Of a DNA stretch of 64,000 nt, positions 1 through 7,846 are shown piece after piece. A program made the position numbers and the translations under genes. Each line of letters begins with the position of its first letter. Position 1 is the stretch's first letter. The notes below the pieces were generated by a model. That model saw only the letters and a list, made by a program, of their open reading frames with translations. It ran no database searches and was not told where the DNA came from. Source of the DNA: Halocalculus aciditolerans (GTDB taxonomy: Archaea > Halobacteriota > Halobacteria > Halobacteriales > Halobacteriaceae); assembly GCF_014647475.1 (NCBI RefSeq), contig NZ_BMPG01000001.1, positions 682,001-746,000 on the forward strand, written 5' to 3'.

Positions 1-558
1 CGCGACGGACTCCCCGACGTCGCCGTCGCCGCGGGACCAACTGTAGTCGACGGTTCGATAGACGTCGACGTCACCGACAACGCCGTCGGCGGTTCGACAG
101 ACGCCCTCGAACTCGCCTCGTGGACGCGGGAGTGGGGGCTCCTCGTCCCCGCCGGGAATCCCGACGGGATTCACGACCTCGGCGACCTCACCGGCGACGT
201 TCGCTTCGTCAACCGCGGTACCGACGCCGGGCTCAGGGCGTCCTTCGACGCCGCGCTCGACGACTTCGCCGCCGACCGCGGAACGACCCGCGGCGACCTC
301 ACCGACGCCATCGACGGCTACGCGTTCACCGTCAACGCCTACGAATCGCCCGCGCGGGCGGTCAACGACGGGAAACGCGACGTCGGACTCGGCCTCCGAG
401 CTTCCGCCGACGCCCTCGGCCTCGACTTCCTCCCGCTCGGCGACGAAGCCGTCCGCGTCCTCGCCAACCCCGAGAGAACCGACAAACCCGGCGTGAACGC
501 GCTCGGCGACGCCCTCGACGCCTTCGACTTCGACACGCTCCCCGGCTACGACCGCTGA
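1..558 (+). CDS. PBP-like (molybdate-binding-like) domain protein, C-terminal part, probably of a MoeA-type protein
   Basis: The gene enters from the left edge; 185 codons in frame 1 are visible up to TGA. The stretch FVNRGTDAGLR (visible residues 69-79), AVNDGKRDVGLGL (120-132) and KPGVNALGDAL (162-172) matches the pattern of the PBP-like domain (COG1910/PF12727) often fused to the C-terminus of archaeal MoeA or to ModE/LysR-type regulators. That domain is related to periplasmic molybdate-binding proteins and is thought to sense oxyanion or cofactor. The N-terminal part that would decide between a MoeA enzyme and a regulator lies outside the window. It converges on the HAD gene with 7 bp between stop codons. 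A mobB gene lies 8 kb downstream but is not linked. Confidence 0.62.
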   Translation, partial: RDGLPDVAVAAGPTVVDGSIDVDVTDNAVGGSTDALELASWTREWGLLVPAGNPDGIHDLGDLTGDVRFVNRGTDAGLRASFDAALDDFAADRGTTRGDLTDAIDGYAFTVNAYESPARAVNDGKRDVGLGLRASADALGLDFLPLGDEAVRVLANPERTDKPGVNALGDALDAFDFDTLPGYDR

Positions 559-565
559 GAGCGCG

Positions 566-1213
566 TCAGTCCCCGCCGGCGGGAGCGCGGAGGTCGTCGA
601 AGGAGGTGATGCGGTAGTCGCCGAGGACGCACTGCCCGCGTTTCCCGGGGTCGTGGCGTTCGACGTGGACGGAGTCGAGACCGGCGTTCGCAGCGGCGTC
701 GATATCGCTCGCGCCGTCGCCGACGTAGACGCCGGCGTGGTCGCGCGCGTCGAGGTCGTCGAGCGCGAGGTGGAGCGGCCGCGGGTCGGGCTTGTAGCCC
801 GTATTTTCGTCGCAGCAGACGACGACGTCGAACCAATCCCGGATGTCGAGGTGGTCGAGGACGGGTCCAGCGAGGAACTCCGCGCAGTGCGTGACGAGGC
901 CGACGGGCCGGTCGAGGTCGGCGACGAACGCCGCGTCCTCGTGGAGGTAGGTCGCCTCCGCGCGCACGACGGGGTCTTCGACCGCGTGGAAGGCGTCCCA
1001 GAACGCACCGGGGTCGAGCCCCCACGCGCGGAGCTGGGCGTCCCGACTCCCGCCGAGGCCGTGCCAGAGCACCTCCCGTTCGTACGTGGAGAACTCCCGG
1101 CCGAGTCGGTCGCCGACGCGGTCGAACACCTCGCGGCGGTACGCCGGCTCCGCGTCGACGAGCGTCCCGTCGAGGTCGAGGAGCCAGACGTCGTAGGCGT
1201 CGGACGGAATCAT
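566..1213 (-). CDS. HAD-superfamily hydrolase
   Basis: A 215-residue haloacid-dehalogenase-like phosphatase, soluble and cytoplasmic. All four HAD motifs are visible: DLDGTLVD with nucleophile D13 and acid D15, VTH with T108, the motif III lysine in TGYKPDP (K141), and GVYVGDGASD with metal-binding D166/D170. The helical cap lies between motifs I and II (about residues 20-90), as in phosphoglycolate phosphatase-like (C1 cap) enzymes. The start is ATG at 1213, and no closer in-frame start fits the motif I position. The substrate cannot be read from sequence; phosphoglycolate, pyrophosphate and sugar phosphates are all possible. It looks monocistronic, with 196 bp of unassigned DNA upstream. 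Confidence 0.85.
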   Translation of the reverse strand: MIPSDAYDVWLLDLDGTLVDAEPAYRREVFDRVGDRLGREFSTYEREVLWHGLGGSRDAQLRAWGLDPGAFWDAFHAVEDPVVRAEATYLHEDAAFVADLDRPVGLVTHCAEFLAGPVLDHLDIRDWFDVVVCCDENTGYKPDPRPLHLALDDLDARDHAGVYVGDGASDIDAAANAGLDSVHVERHDPGKRGQCVLGDYRITSFDDLRAPAGGD

Positions 1214-1409
1214 GCGAGAGAGTTAGGCCGGCATCCGCTATGAGTCTTCGGCCGCCGCCGGGTGAACGTTCAAGTACGAGCGGGCGGCCAGCCTGTCGCG
1301 TGACCTGAACCCGGTCGCTCGACGCCGGAGTCGGAACGCGGCGGCGCAACGTCGAGCGCGCGAGTCGAGCCGCCCGAACGCCCCCTGCGTCCGGCCAGCC
1401 ACGCCCCCG

Positions 1410-1793
1410 CTATCGTTCGGGTCCGCCGAGGCCGACTTCCAGCCGGCTCCCGAGGTACTTGTTCACGACCTCGTCTACGCTGTCGGCCTTGAACTCGTCC
1501 AAGTCGTTCGCAATCTCCTCGCGGAACGCCGCCAAGTACTCCTCGTCGACCTCGAAGGCTCTGAACTCGACGTTCTCGACGGGTACGTCGAGGACCTCCT
1601 CGCAGCGGTCGCGGAAATCCTCCGGATCGTTCACCTCGCCGCGCCAGAACGTGTCCCGGAAGAAGAGCCAGCCGTCGCTCCCCGGCCGGTCCGCGTCCTT
1701 CACGAACGACGTCTCGAAGCGCTCCGGGTCCACGTGCAGGCCCATCGGCGTGTCCACGCGGAACGTGAGCGCGAACCGATACCGGCCGTTCAT
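1410..1793 (-). CDS. LWR-salt family protein
   Basis: A 127-residue acidic protein with no membrane segment. The phrase DGWLFFRDTFWRGEVND (about residues 40-56) corresponds to the conserved block that gave the haloarchaeal LWR-salt family its name, although here L is replaced by F (TFWRGE). The family is halophile-specific and its function is unknown. The ATG follows the TAG of the pterin dehydratase gene with no spacing, so the two are almost certainly co-transcribed, at the end of the heme gene group. That placement may reflect co-regulation rather than shared chemistry. The family assignment is from recalled pattern, not from a search. Confidence 0.7.
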   Translation of the reverse strand: MNGRYRFALTFRVDTPMGLHVDPERFETSFVKDADRPGSDGWLFFRDTFWRGEVNDPEDFRDRCEEVLDVPVENVEFRAFEVDEEYLAAFREEIANDLDEFKADSVDEVVNKYLGSRLEVGLGGPER

Positions 1794-2069
1794 CTATCGG
1801 ATGGCGTCCACTTCGGCGGCCAGGTCGAGGTCTTGCTCCGTCACGCCGCCCGCGTCGTGCGTCGTGAACGCCACCTCCACCTCCTTGTAGCGAATCGTGA
1901 TCGTCGGGTGGTGGAACTCCTCTTCCGCGATTTCGCCGACTTCGCTCGCGAACGCCACGCCCGCGAGGTAGTCGTCGAACTCGTACTGGCGGGTGATTTC
2001 GTCGTCGACGTACTGCCAGCCGTCGGGAAGTCGGTCACGAATCTCGTCGGCGTCGAGTCGTTCGGCCAT
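1794..2069 (-). CDS. 4a-hydroxytetrahydrobiopterin dehydratase (pterin carbinolamine dehydratase)
   Basis: The 91-residue length is typical of single-domain PCD/DCoH proteins. The signature FHHPTITIRYKEVEVAFTTH (about residues 52-71) contains the family's paired histidines and central strand; the C-terminal helix LDLAAEVDAI follows. The family dehydrates 4a-hydroxy-tetrahydrobiopterin. In archaea without aromatic hydroxylases it is thought to serve in pterin or molybdopterin metabolism or as a dimerisation cofactor, so the physiological role here is open. It lies 48 bp after hemA and abuts the LWR-salt gene, both on the minus strand. Confidence 0.9.
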   Translation of the reverse strand: MAERLDADEIRDRLPDGWQYVDDEITRQYEFDDYLAGVAFASEVGEIAEEEFHHPTITIRYKEVEVAFTTHDAGGVTEQDLDLAAEVDAIR

Positions 2070-2117
2070 ACCCGGGTGGTCGCCCGCCCCGCCCTTAAGC
2101 GTGGTCGCAGAAGTGAT

Positions 2118-3398
2118 TTAATCGTCGTCCGCCGCGACGATCTCGTCCGGGGTCGTCCCCGGGAACGCGGACTCGTCCTCGAACTCGGGGTCGAAGAGGT
2201 CGAGCGCCGCGGCGATAGTCGCCCAGTCGTCCTCTTGGGCGGCGTCGCGGAGACTCTTGGTCGGCGCGGCGAGAATCTGGGAGACGAGGGCGTCGGCGAG
2301 CGATTCGACGACCTCGCGCTGCTCGTCCGTGATGCCGCCGCGCGCTTCGAGCTTGCTGAAGGCGGTGTCGAGCTCGCGGGACTTCAACTGGCCCGCGGAG
2401 GCGTACATCGCGCCGATGACCTCGTCCGCGCGCTTGCGCTTGTACTGCACGAGGAGGTTCTCGAACTCCTCGGTCACCATGTGATCGACGCGTTCGGCGG
2501 CCTCGCGGCGGCGTTCGCGCGTCGACGCCGTGACGTCCTCTAAGTCGTCGAGCGTCAACACCGTCGTCTCCTCGTCGAGCGCGGTCGCGACGTCGCGCGG
2601 CTGCCCGAGGTCGATGCAGACGGCGTCCCCGACCGGATGCGCCTCGGTGACGATCGGGTCGGTCGCGCCGGTCGCCGCGACGACGACCTCCGCGTCCGCC
2701 ACCGCGTCCCCGAGCGCGTCGAGGCCCACCGCGTCGGCCGACGCGTCGAGTTCGTCGACGACCCACGACGCGTGCTCGACGGTCCGGTTCGCGACCGTGA
2801 CGTGGCCGGCGTCGGCGGCGGCGAACGCCTTCGCCGCGAGCCGCCCCATCTCGCCCGCGCCGACGACGACGGCCGTCGACCCCGCGAGATCCCGGTAGTC
2901 GCCGGCGAGCTCGACCGCGGCGCTCCCGAGGCTCACGACGCCCTCGTTGATGCGCGTCTCCGTCCGCGCTCGCTCGCCGACGTGAATCGCCTTCGTCACG
3001 GCGTCCCGGAGGACGGGGCCGACGGCGTTCCGCGACGCCTCGAAGCCGTCGCGGACCTGGCCGAGCACCTGGTCCTCGCCGAGCACGACCGATTCGAGGC
3101 CGGCCGCGACGCGGAGGAGGTGGCGGAGCGCGCTCTCGTGGTCCATTTCGACGACGTGCTCGGCGTCGAGCGCGCGGTCGAGCGCGCTCCGGCCGGCCGC
3201 GTCCGTGCTCGCGACGACGTACGCCTCGACGCGGTGGCACGTCTGGAACGCGAACGCCTCCGTCACCCCCGGCTCCTCGCGGAGCGCGGCGGCGGCGCTC
3301 TCGACGTCGTCGAACCGCGCGGCCTCGATGTCCTCGATAGACGCGACGTCGTGGGAGACGCGAATACCCGCGACGACGCCAGTGTCTGTGTCCTTCAT
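2118..3398 (-). CDS. hemA: Glutamyl-tRNA reductase
   Basis: A 426-residue enzyme that reduces glutamyl-tRNA(Glu) to glutamate-1-semialdehyde, the first committed step of C5 tetrapyrrole synthesis. The nucleophilic cysteine is C54 in FQTCHRVEAY. The conserved GLESVVLGEDQVLGQV block is at about residues 100-115. The NADPH-binding glycine motif VVVGAGEMG is at 177-185, and the C-terminal dimerisation helices start near residue 300. I chose ATG 3398 (MKDTDTG...), because it starts 1 bp after the stop of the precorrin-2 dehydrogenase gene; the frame runs on upstream with no family similarity. It is the fourth gene of a heme operon. The length is normal for archaeal HemA. Confidence 0.95.
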   Translation of the reverse strand: MKDTDTGVVAGIRVSHDVASIEDIEAARFDDVESAAAALREEPGVTEAFAFQTCHRVEAYVVASTDAAGRSALDRALDAEHVVEMDHESALRHLLRVAAGLESVVLGEDQVLGQVRDGFEASRNAVGPVLRDAVTKAIHVGERARTETRINEGVVSLGSAAVELAGDYRDLAGSTAVVVGAGEMGRLAAKAFAAADAGHVTVANRTVEHASWVVDELDASADAVGLDALGDAVADAEVVVAATGATDPIVTEAHPVGDAVCIDLGQPRDVATALDEETTVLTLDDLEDVTASTRERRREAAERVDHMVTEEFENLLVQYKRKRADEVIGAMYASAGQLKSRELDTAFSKLEARGGITDEQREVVESLADALVSQILAAPTKSLRDAAQEDDWATIAAALDLFDPEFEDESAFPGTTPDEIVAADDD

Positions 3399-3399
3399 C

Positions 3400-4047
3400 T
3401 TACTCTGCGTCGCCGAGATGCGCGCGCACCACGGCGGCTGCTTCTCGACGTGGCTTCGCCGTCCCCGCACGTAAAGCCTTCCAAACCGGTGCCGACCGCA
3501 CGACCGCGCGCACCGCGTCCCGCCGCACGTCCGGCGCGACCCCACGGGCTTTCAGGTCCGCGCGAATCTCCCCCGTAATCGCCGCCATCTCGCCCGCGCC
3601 CTCGATATCCGCCTCGATCTGCTCGCGGAGGTGCTTCGCGAGCGCCGGACTCGCCCCGCCCGTCGTGATGGCGACCGACACTGGGTCGTCCTCGACGGTC
3701 GCCGGGACGACGACGCTCTTCCCGTCGCGACTCCCGGCGCGGTCCGCGCGATTCACGAGCGCGCCGCGCTCGCGCGCCACCGTCACGACCGCGTCGTTCA
3801 CCGCCGCGTCGTCAGTCGCCGCGACGGCGAGCAGCGGCTCGTAGGCGTCGAAGAACTCGAACACCGACTCCGTCGTCGGCTCCGCCTCCACGAGCGTGCT
3901 CTCCCCGAAGTCTTCGTCAGCGAACGCCGGACTGACGACGTAGACGTCCGCCTCCGCGGCGAACCGCCGCGCCTTTCGCGCGCCGACCCGACCGCCGCCG
4001 AACACCACGACCGTCTCGCCCGTGAAGTCGAACGCGAGCGGAATCAT
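3400..4047 (-). CDS. Precorrin-2 dehydrogenase / sirohydrochlorin ferrochelatase-type protein
   Basis: A 215-residue Met8p/CysG N-terminal-like protein. The NAD-binding Rossmann motif VVVFGGGRVGARKA occupies residues 13-26, and the later block SVAITTGGASPALAKHLR (about 127-144) is characteristic of the siroheme synthase dehydrogenase domain. It oxidises precorrin-2 to sirohydrochlorin and may also insert iron. It has no uroporphyrinogen methyltransferase domain, which must be encoded elsewhere. It sits between hemA (1 bp apart) and the siroheme decarboxylase gene (3 bp apart), which supports siroheme as a heme precursor here. Confidence 0.9.
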   Translation of the reverse strand: MIPLAFDFTGETVVVFGGGRVGARKARRFAAEADVYVVSPAFADEDFGESTLVEAEPTTESVFEFFDAYEPLLAVAATDDAAVNDAVVTVARERGALVNRADRAGSRDGKSVVVPATVEDDPVSVAITTGGASPALAKHLREQIEADIEGAGEMAAITGEIRADLKARGVAPDVRRDAVRAVVRSAPVWKALRAGTAKPRREAAAVVRAHLGDAE

Positions 4048-4050
4048 CCG

Positions 4051-5199
4051 CTACTCCGCCGTCCCCGCCGACTCGGAGGCGTCGGCGTTCTCGTCCGCTG
4101 CATCGCTCTCGTCCGCCACAGCGGTGTTCGCGTCCGCGCGCTCCGCCAGCCGAATTCCCGTCTTCTTCAGGATCCGCGTCGAGAAGAGCGTGTCCCAGTC
4201 GTCGTCGCCGACGTCCCAGTACTCGCTCATCACGTCTTTCACCTGCTGGACGCGCGCTTCGCTCTCCGCCTCGCTGCGGCCGTGCGTCATCGCGAAGAAG
4301 TTGTACGGCCACACGCCCTCGTGGCGCGGGCGCTCGTAGCAGTGCGTCACGAACTCCAGGCTCGCCACCGCGGGGCCGACGTCGTCGACGACGTCGTCCG
4401 GGACGTCCCAGACCGTCATCCCGTTCTCCGTGTAGCCGAGCTTGTAGTGGTTCGGCACCACGCCGATGCGTCGAATCTTCCCCTCGACGACGAACCGGCG
4501 GAGCGTCTCCAACACCCACTCGACGTCCGTTTCGAGCGTCTCCGCGACGTCCTCGTACGGCGTCAGCGTGAGCGGCAGCCCGTCCTGTACCTCCATGACG
4601 AGGTCGCGTTCGTCCGGCGTCAGCGACGTCCGCCCCGACGGGTCCGGGTTCGGGCCGAGCGCCGACAGGTCGACGTCCGCGTCCCGGAGCGGGCCGTCCA
4701 CGTAGAATTTCGCCTCCACGCGGAACTCCTGTTGCTTCGGCAGATTGTACGTTTCTTGCCCGGTCTCCGCCTCGATTTCGGCGAGCACCTCCTCGACGCG
4801 GTCAGCGTCGGCGACGGAGACCACGAACCACATGTTCAGGTAGGGGTGTTCGCGCTCGTAGTTGTGCGCGACCTCGTGATGCGCGTTCACGAGTTCCGCG
4901 ATCTCCTCGAACTCGTCCTCGGGCGCGTGCATCGCGACGAGCGTCGCGTGCCCGCCGATCTCTTCTGCGTTCACGAGCGGCCCGAACCGGGAGAGAACGC
5001 CCTCCTCGTCCAGCCGCGCGATGCGCTCTAAGAGCTCGTCCGGGTCGACGTCGACGCCGCGGTTCCGGAGCGTGTCCGCGGCCGCGCCGAACGGCCACCG
5101 AACCACGGGAAAACCGCCCTGAAAGGCGTTTACGATGGCTCTGTCACGGTCGTCGAGGTCGCCCGCAGTCATGTCTTGCGTTGTGTCAGCGGAACTCAT
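4051..5199 (-). CDS. ahbB: Siroheme decarboxylase, AhbA-AhbB-like fusion (Lrp/AsnC fold)
   Basis: A 382-residue protein with two tandem Lrp/AsnC-like halves, each a wHTH followed by a ferredoxin-like domain. The first half has a helix-turn-helix near residues 20-70 and the AhbA-like stretch HNYEREHPYLNMWFVVSV (about 111-128). The second half has its own helix-turn-helix near 195-245 and the AhbB-like blocks THCYERPR and WPYNFFAMTHG, then LFSTRILKKTGIRL. AhbA/AhbB convert siroheme to 12,18-didecarboxysiroheme in the alternative heme pathway. The tail from about residue 350 is acidic and low-complexity. The gene lies between the DUF5778-like gene and precorrin-2 dehydrogenase, with gaps of 12 and 3 bp. 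A pure regulator is less likely given this context. Confidence 0.88.
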   Translation of the reverse strand: MSSADTTQDMTAGDLDDRDRAIVNAFQGGFPVVRWPFGAAADTLRNRGVDVDPDELLERIARLDEEGVLSRFGPLVNAEEIGGHATLVAMHAPEDEFEEIAELVNAHHEVAHNYEREHPYLNMWFVVSVADADRVEEVLAEIEAETGQETYNLPKQQEFRVEAKFYVDGPLRDADVDLSALGPNPDPSGRTSLTPDERDLVMEVQDGLPLTLTPYEDVAETLETDVEWVLETLRRFVVEGKIRRIGVVPNHYKLGYTENGMTVWDVPDDVVDDVGPAVASLEFVTHCYERPRHEGVWPYNFFAMTHGRSEAESEARVQQVKDVMSEYWDVGDDDWDTLFSTRILKKTGIRLAERADANTAVADESDAADENADASESAGTAE

Positions 5200-5211
5200 A
5201 AGCGCGGGGGT

Positions 5212-5634
5212 CTACACCCGGAAGTAGTCGTCTTCGGTCACGCCGACCACGTCCGCGTCGAGCGTCTCCGCGAGCTCCGACACGATGGCGCGGTGCTCTG
5301 CGTCGTCCGTCGCCTCCCAGTAGATGACGACGTCGTACTTGGTCTCCCGCATCAGCTGCTGGCACTCCCAGACGAACTCGTCGTTCGAGAGCGTCAGCCC
5401 GTGATGCTGGTTCACGCCGAAGCGGTCGTCGTCGTTCCCCGAGTAGATGTACGTGTCCTCCTCGGCGACGTGCGCGGAGATGACGTCACCCGCGTCGAGC
5501 GTCACCTGATGCATCATCGACTCCTCTTCGGGGCCGAGATTCGTGTGAATCACGGCACCGTGCAACTCGATATCCCCCGGCTCCAGCAGCGCCGCCGCGC
5601 GCTGATAGAGGTCTTCGTTCGCCGCGTCGCTCAT
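5212..5634 (-). CDS. DUF5778-like haloarchaeal protein heading the heme operon
   Basis: A 140-residue acidic soluble protein, recognised from memory as the haloarchaeal DUF5778 family. Conserved-looking parts are LLEPGDIELHGAVIHT near the N-terminus, EEDTYIYSGNDDDRF in the middle and GLTLSNDEFVWECQQLM, followed by YDVVIYWEA. ATG 5634 begins this homologous region; upstream in-frame residues are arginine-rich and look non-coding. It is the promoter-proximal gene of the minus-strand heme cluster, ending 12 bp before the siroheme decarboxylase start. No catalytic motif is obvious and its function is unknown. The position suggests a role linked to tetrapyrrole or iron handling, which is inference only. 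Confidence 0.8.
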   Translation of the reverse strand: MSDAANEDLYQRAAALLEPGDIELHGAVIHTNLGPEEESMMHQVTLDAGDVISAHVAEEDTYIYSGNDDDRFGVNQHHGLTLSNDEFVWECQQLMRETKYDVVIYWEATDDAEHRAIVSELAETLDADVVGVTEDDYFRV

Positions 5635-5726
5635 ACCCCATACTCTACCGTTCGGCGCTTTACGCCTGACGGTTCCCCCGTGCGAGGCAGAAGGCTGATA
5701 CCGACGGACGACGCACTCACTCACTA

Positions 5727-6641
5727 ATGCGTGCGTGGCTCGCCCGCCGATTCGACGCCGCCTACGAGCGCGTGCTCCGGCACGAAATCTCCGGCGCACC
5801 GAGTCACGTCGCCGTCATCCAGGACGGAAACCGCCGATACGCCCGTAAACACGGCCAGGACGCGAGCGACGGCCACGAAGCCGGCGCGGAAACCACCGAA
5901 CGCGTCCTCCAGTGGTGCGCCGACATCGGCGTCGACGAACTCACCCTCTACGCCTTCTCCACCGAGAACTTCGACCGCCCGCCCGAAGAACGCGACCGCC
6001 TCTTCGACCTCCTCGAAGAGAAACTCTACGCGTTCGCCGACCGCGACCGCATCCACGACGAAGGCGTCCGCATCCGCGCCATCGGCGAAACCCACCGACT
6101 CCCCCCGCGCGTCCGCGACGCCATCGACTACGCCGAACGCCGCACCCGCGACTACGACCAGTTCACCCTCAACGTCGCCGTCGCCTACGGCGGCCGCGCC
6201 GAGTTACTGGGAGCGGCCCGCGACGTCGCCCGCGCCGTCGACACCGGCGACCTCGACCCCAGCGACGTCGACGTCGACGCCGTCGACGCCCGCCTCCACG
6301 ACGACCCCGTCCGCGACGTCGACCTCATCATCCGGACCGGCGGCGACGAACGCACCTCCAACTTCCTCCCCTGGCACGCCAACGGCAACGAAGCCGCCGT
6401 CTACTTCTGCACGCCCTACTGGCCGGAGTTCTCCCGGATCGACTTCCTCCGCGCCGTCCGCACCTACGAATCCCGCGAGGAATCCTGGCGGCGCGCCCGC
6501 GCCGAACGCGCCCTCGCCCTCCTCTCCGCCCTCGGCGGCGTCGAACTCCGCGAAGCCCGCAGCGTCCTCGACCGCTTCCGCGACCACGCCCCCGATGGCG
6601 TCGACGTCGACGACGACACTCCCACCGCGACGAGCGACTAA
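5727..6641 (+). CDS. uppS: Cis-prenyltransferase (undecaprenyl/dolichyl diphosphate synthase family), catalytic-type paralogue
   Basis: A 304-residue enzyme for chain elongation of isoprenoid diphosphates, in archaea supplying dolichol-type carriers. The catalytic aspartate D33 lies in VIQDGNRRYARKHG. LYAFSTENF (region III) and AYGGR follow, and region V reads DLIIRTGGDERTSNFLPW. The C-terminus ESREESWRRARAERALALL lacks the RxG ending seen in homomeric enzymes, and the tail is about 50 residues longer than usual. A second, complementary paralogue lies 1.2 kb downstream on the other strand. ATG 5727 is followed at once by family sequence. The 3' end overlaps the next, convergent gene by 4 bp. 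Confidence 0.92.
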   Translation: MRAWLARRFDAAYERVLRHEISGAPSHVAVIQDGNRRYARKHGQDASDGHEAGAETTERVLQWCADIGVDELTLYAFSTENFDRPPEERDRLFDLLEEKLYAFADRDRIHDEGVRIRAIGETHRLPPRVRDAIDYAERRTRDYDQFTLNVAVAYGGRAELLGAARDVARAVDTGDLDPSDVDVDAVDARLHDDPVRDVDLIIRTGGDERTSNFLPWHANGNEAAVYFCTPYWPEFSRIDFLRAVRTYESREESWRRARAERALALLSALGGVELREARSVLDRFRDHAPDGVDVDDDTPTATSD

Positions 6642-7273
6642 CCCGATTCTCCGCGTTGCAGGCGACTGATGGCGAGCCACGCCGCAGCACCGACGACGAG
6701 ACACGCACCGCCGACGACGCTCGCGGTCCGCCACACGTCCGCGAACCAGTGGAACGCGCCGGCGGCGTTCAGGACGACGAGCGTCGCGACGACCGCGACG
6801 ACGACTGCCGGCGCGACCGCGTTCTCACGCCGGTACGCCCACGCACCGACGCCGGCGAACGCCGCGCCAATCAGGACCGGCACGGCGACGCCGAGCGCGT
6901 CGAAGAACCCCCAGCGATCGTAGGTCGCGTACACCTGGTAGTACGTCCCGCTCTTCTCGACGAAGTAGTACCCGTGCCCCATGGACAGGTGGTCACCCCG
7001 ATACTCGAAATCCGGCGGCGCGCTCCCCTCCCCGTACACCACCGAGGCGTTGTCCGCGTCGGCGAGTGCGCGGTCGAACAGCTGTTGCCCGCGCTCGGAG
7101 AGGTTCCCGTAGGCGAGCACGGCGTCATCCGGCGCGTCCGGTCCTGGGTCTCCTGAACCCGCGACGTAGAGGCTGTACTCGGTCGCGCCGCCGTGCGTTG
7201 ACGCCACGGCCTGCCCCGCGACAACCATTCCGAAGACCACGAGGAGGAGCGCGGGAACCTGCCAGCGGTTCAT
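6638..7273 (-). CDS. Haloarchaeal membrane protein of unknown function
   Basis: A 211-residue protein. An N-terminal hydrophobic segment (about residues 5-24, signal peptide or anchor) precedes an extracytoplasmic domain (about 25-120) containing VLAYGNLSERGQQLFDRAL and a Tyr-rich part GHGYYFVEKSGTYYQVYATY. Three hydrophobic segments then lie near 128-148, 155-172 and 182-202. The NLS-type helix followed by a Tyr-rich strand resembles small uncharacterised domains found in haloarchaeal membrane proteins. It overlaps the 3' end of uppS by 4 bp in convergent orientation, so transcription from either gene runs into the other. No function can be assigned. Confidence 0.8.
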   Translation of the reverse strand: MNRWQVPALLLVVFGMVVAGQAVASTHGGATEYSLYVAGSGDPGPDAPDDAVLAYGNLSERGQQLFDRALADADNASVVYGEGSAPPDFEYRGDHLSMGHGYYFVEKSGTYYQVYATYDRWGFFDALGVAVPVLIGAAFAGVGAWAYRRENAVAPAVVVAVVATLVVLNAAGAFHWFADVWRTASVVGGACLVVGAAAWLAISRLQRGESG

Positions 7274-7345
7274 ACCCGTCGGTCACGACGACGTATCAAA
7301 TGTCTTCTGAACGAAACGAACGCGAGTGTTCGACGGAAACGACCG

Positions 7346-7606
7346 CTACTCGTACGTCTCTTCGAGGTACTCCACGATGTCGTCACTCTCGTACATCGTG
7401 ACCTCGTTCTCCGTGTCCACGAGGTAGGGAACCATGTCCTCGCCGCCGGCCTTCAGCTCCTCGTACGTCACTTCGTTCGTGACGTCGCCGCCCATCCCGC
7501 CCGGCAGGCGGGGGTTGTGGATGACGTAGGACACGCCGAGCTCCGAGAGCTTCTCCCGGACCTTCGCGCAGTGCGGACAGCCCTCCGACTGGTAGAGTTC
7601 GAGCAT
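7346..7606 (-). CDS. Glutaredoxin / GST-N-like thioredoxin-fold protein
   Basis: An 86-residue single thioredoxin-fold protein. The redox motif CPHC lies near residues 10-13 (LYQSEGCPHCAKVREKL). The cis-proline segment DMVPYLVD is at about 56-63, and DDIVEYLEETY forms the last helix, as in glutaredoxins and GST N-terminal domains. Haloarchaea use gamma-glutamylcysteine rather than glutathione, so the reductant is probably bis-gamma-glutamylcystine or a thioredoxin system. I chose ATG 7606; a GTG one codon earlier (7609) is also possible. It appears monocistronic. Confidence 0.88.
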   Translation of the reverse strand: MLELYQSEGCPHCAKVREKLSELGVSYVIHNPRLPGGMGGDVTNEVTYEELKAGGEDMVPYLVDTENEVTMYESDDIVEYLEETYE

Positions 7607-7807
7607 CACCAGCGAGTACGACCGTCGACGGCGTAAAAGCCCCTGAAGCGGCAGCGAACGCGTCTTCTACGCCCGTCGTCGCTTCGCGCGCAGTGAACTA
7701 CACGCGAATCGGTGGTTCGCGTTCTCCGCACTCGCCTCCGGCCCGTGCGGACTACCGCGAGACGACGGGAGAGTCGCTCCGCGACTCACCCGCTGCGACT
7801 CGCGTCA

Positions 7808-7846
7808 TTCGGCAGATTCGGTCGCTTCGCTCCCTCACCTGCCGAA
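7808..7846 (-). repeat. 3'-terminal stem-loop spanning the stop codon of cis-prenyltransferase 2
   Basis: On the minus strand the last codons TTCGGCAG pair perfectly with CTGCCGAA 23 nt further on, giving an 8-bp outer stem and a 39-nt element. The loop contains GGGAGCGAAGCGACC. The element has the same length and layout as stem-loops after the stops at 46572 and 61745, but with a different outer stem. There is no T-run, so it is not a classical terminator. Confidence 0.6.
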
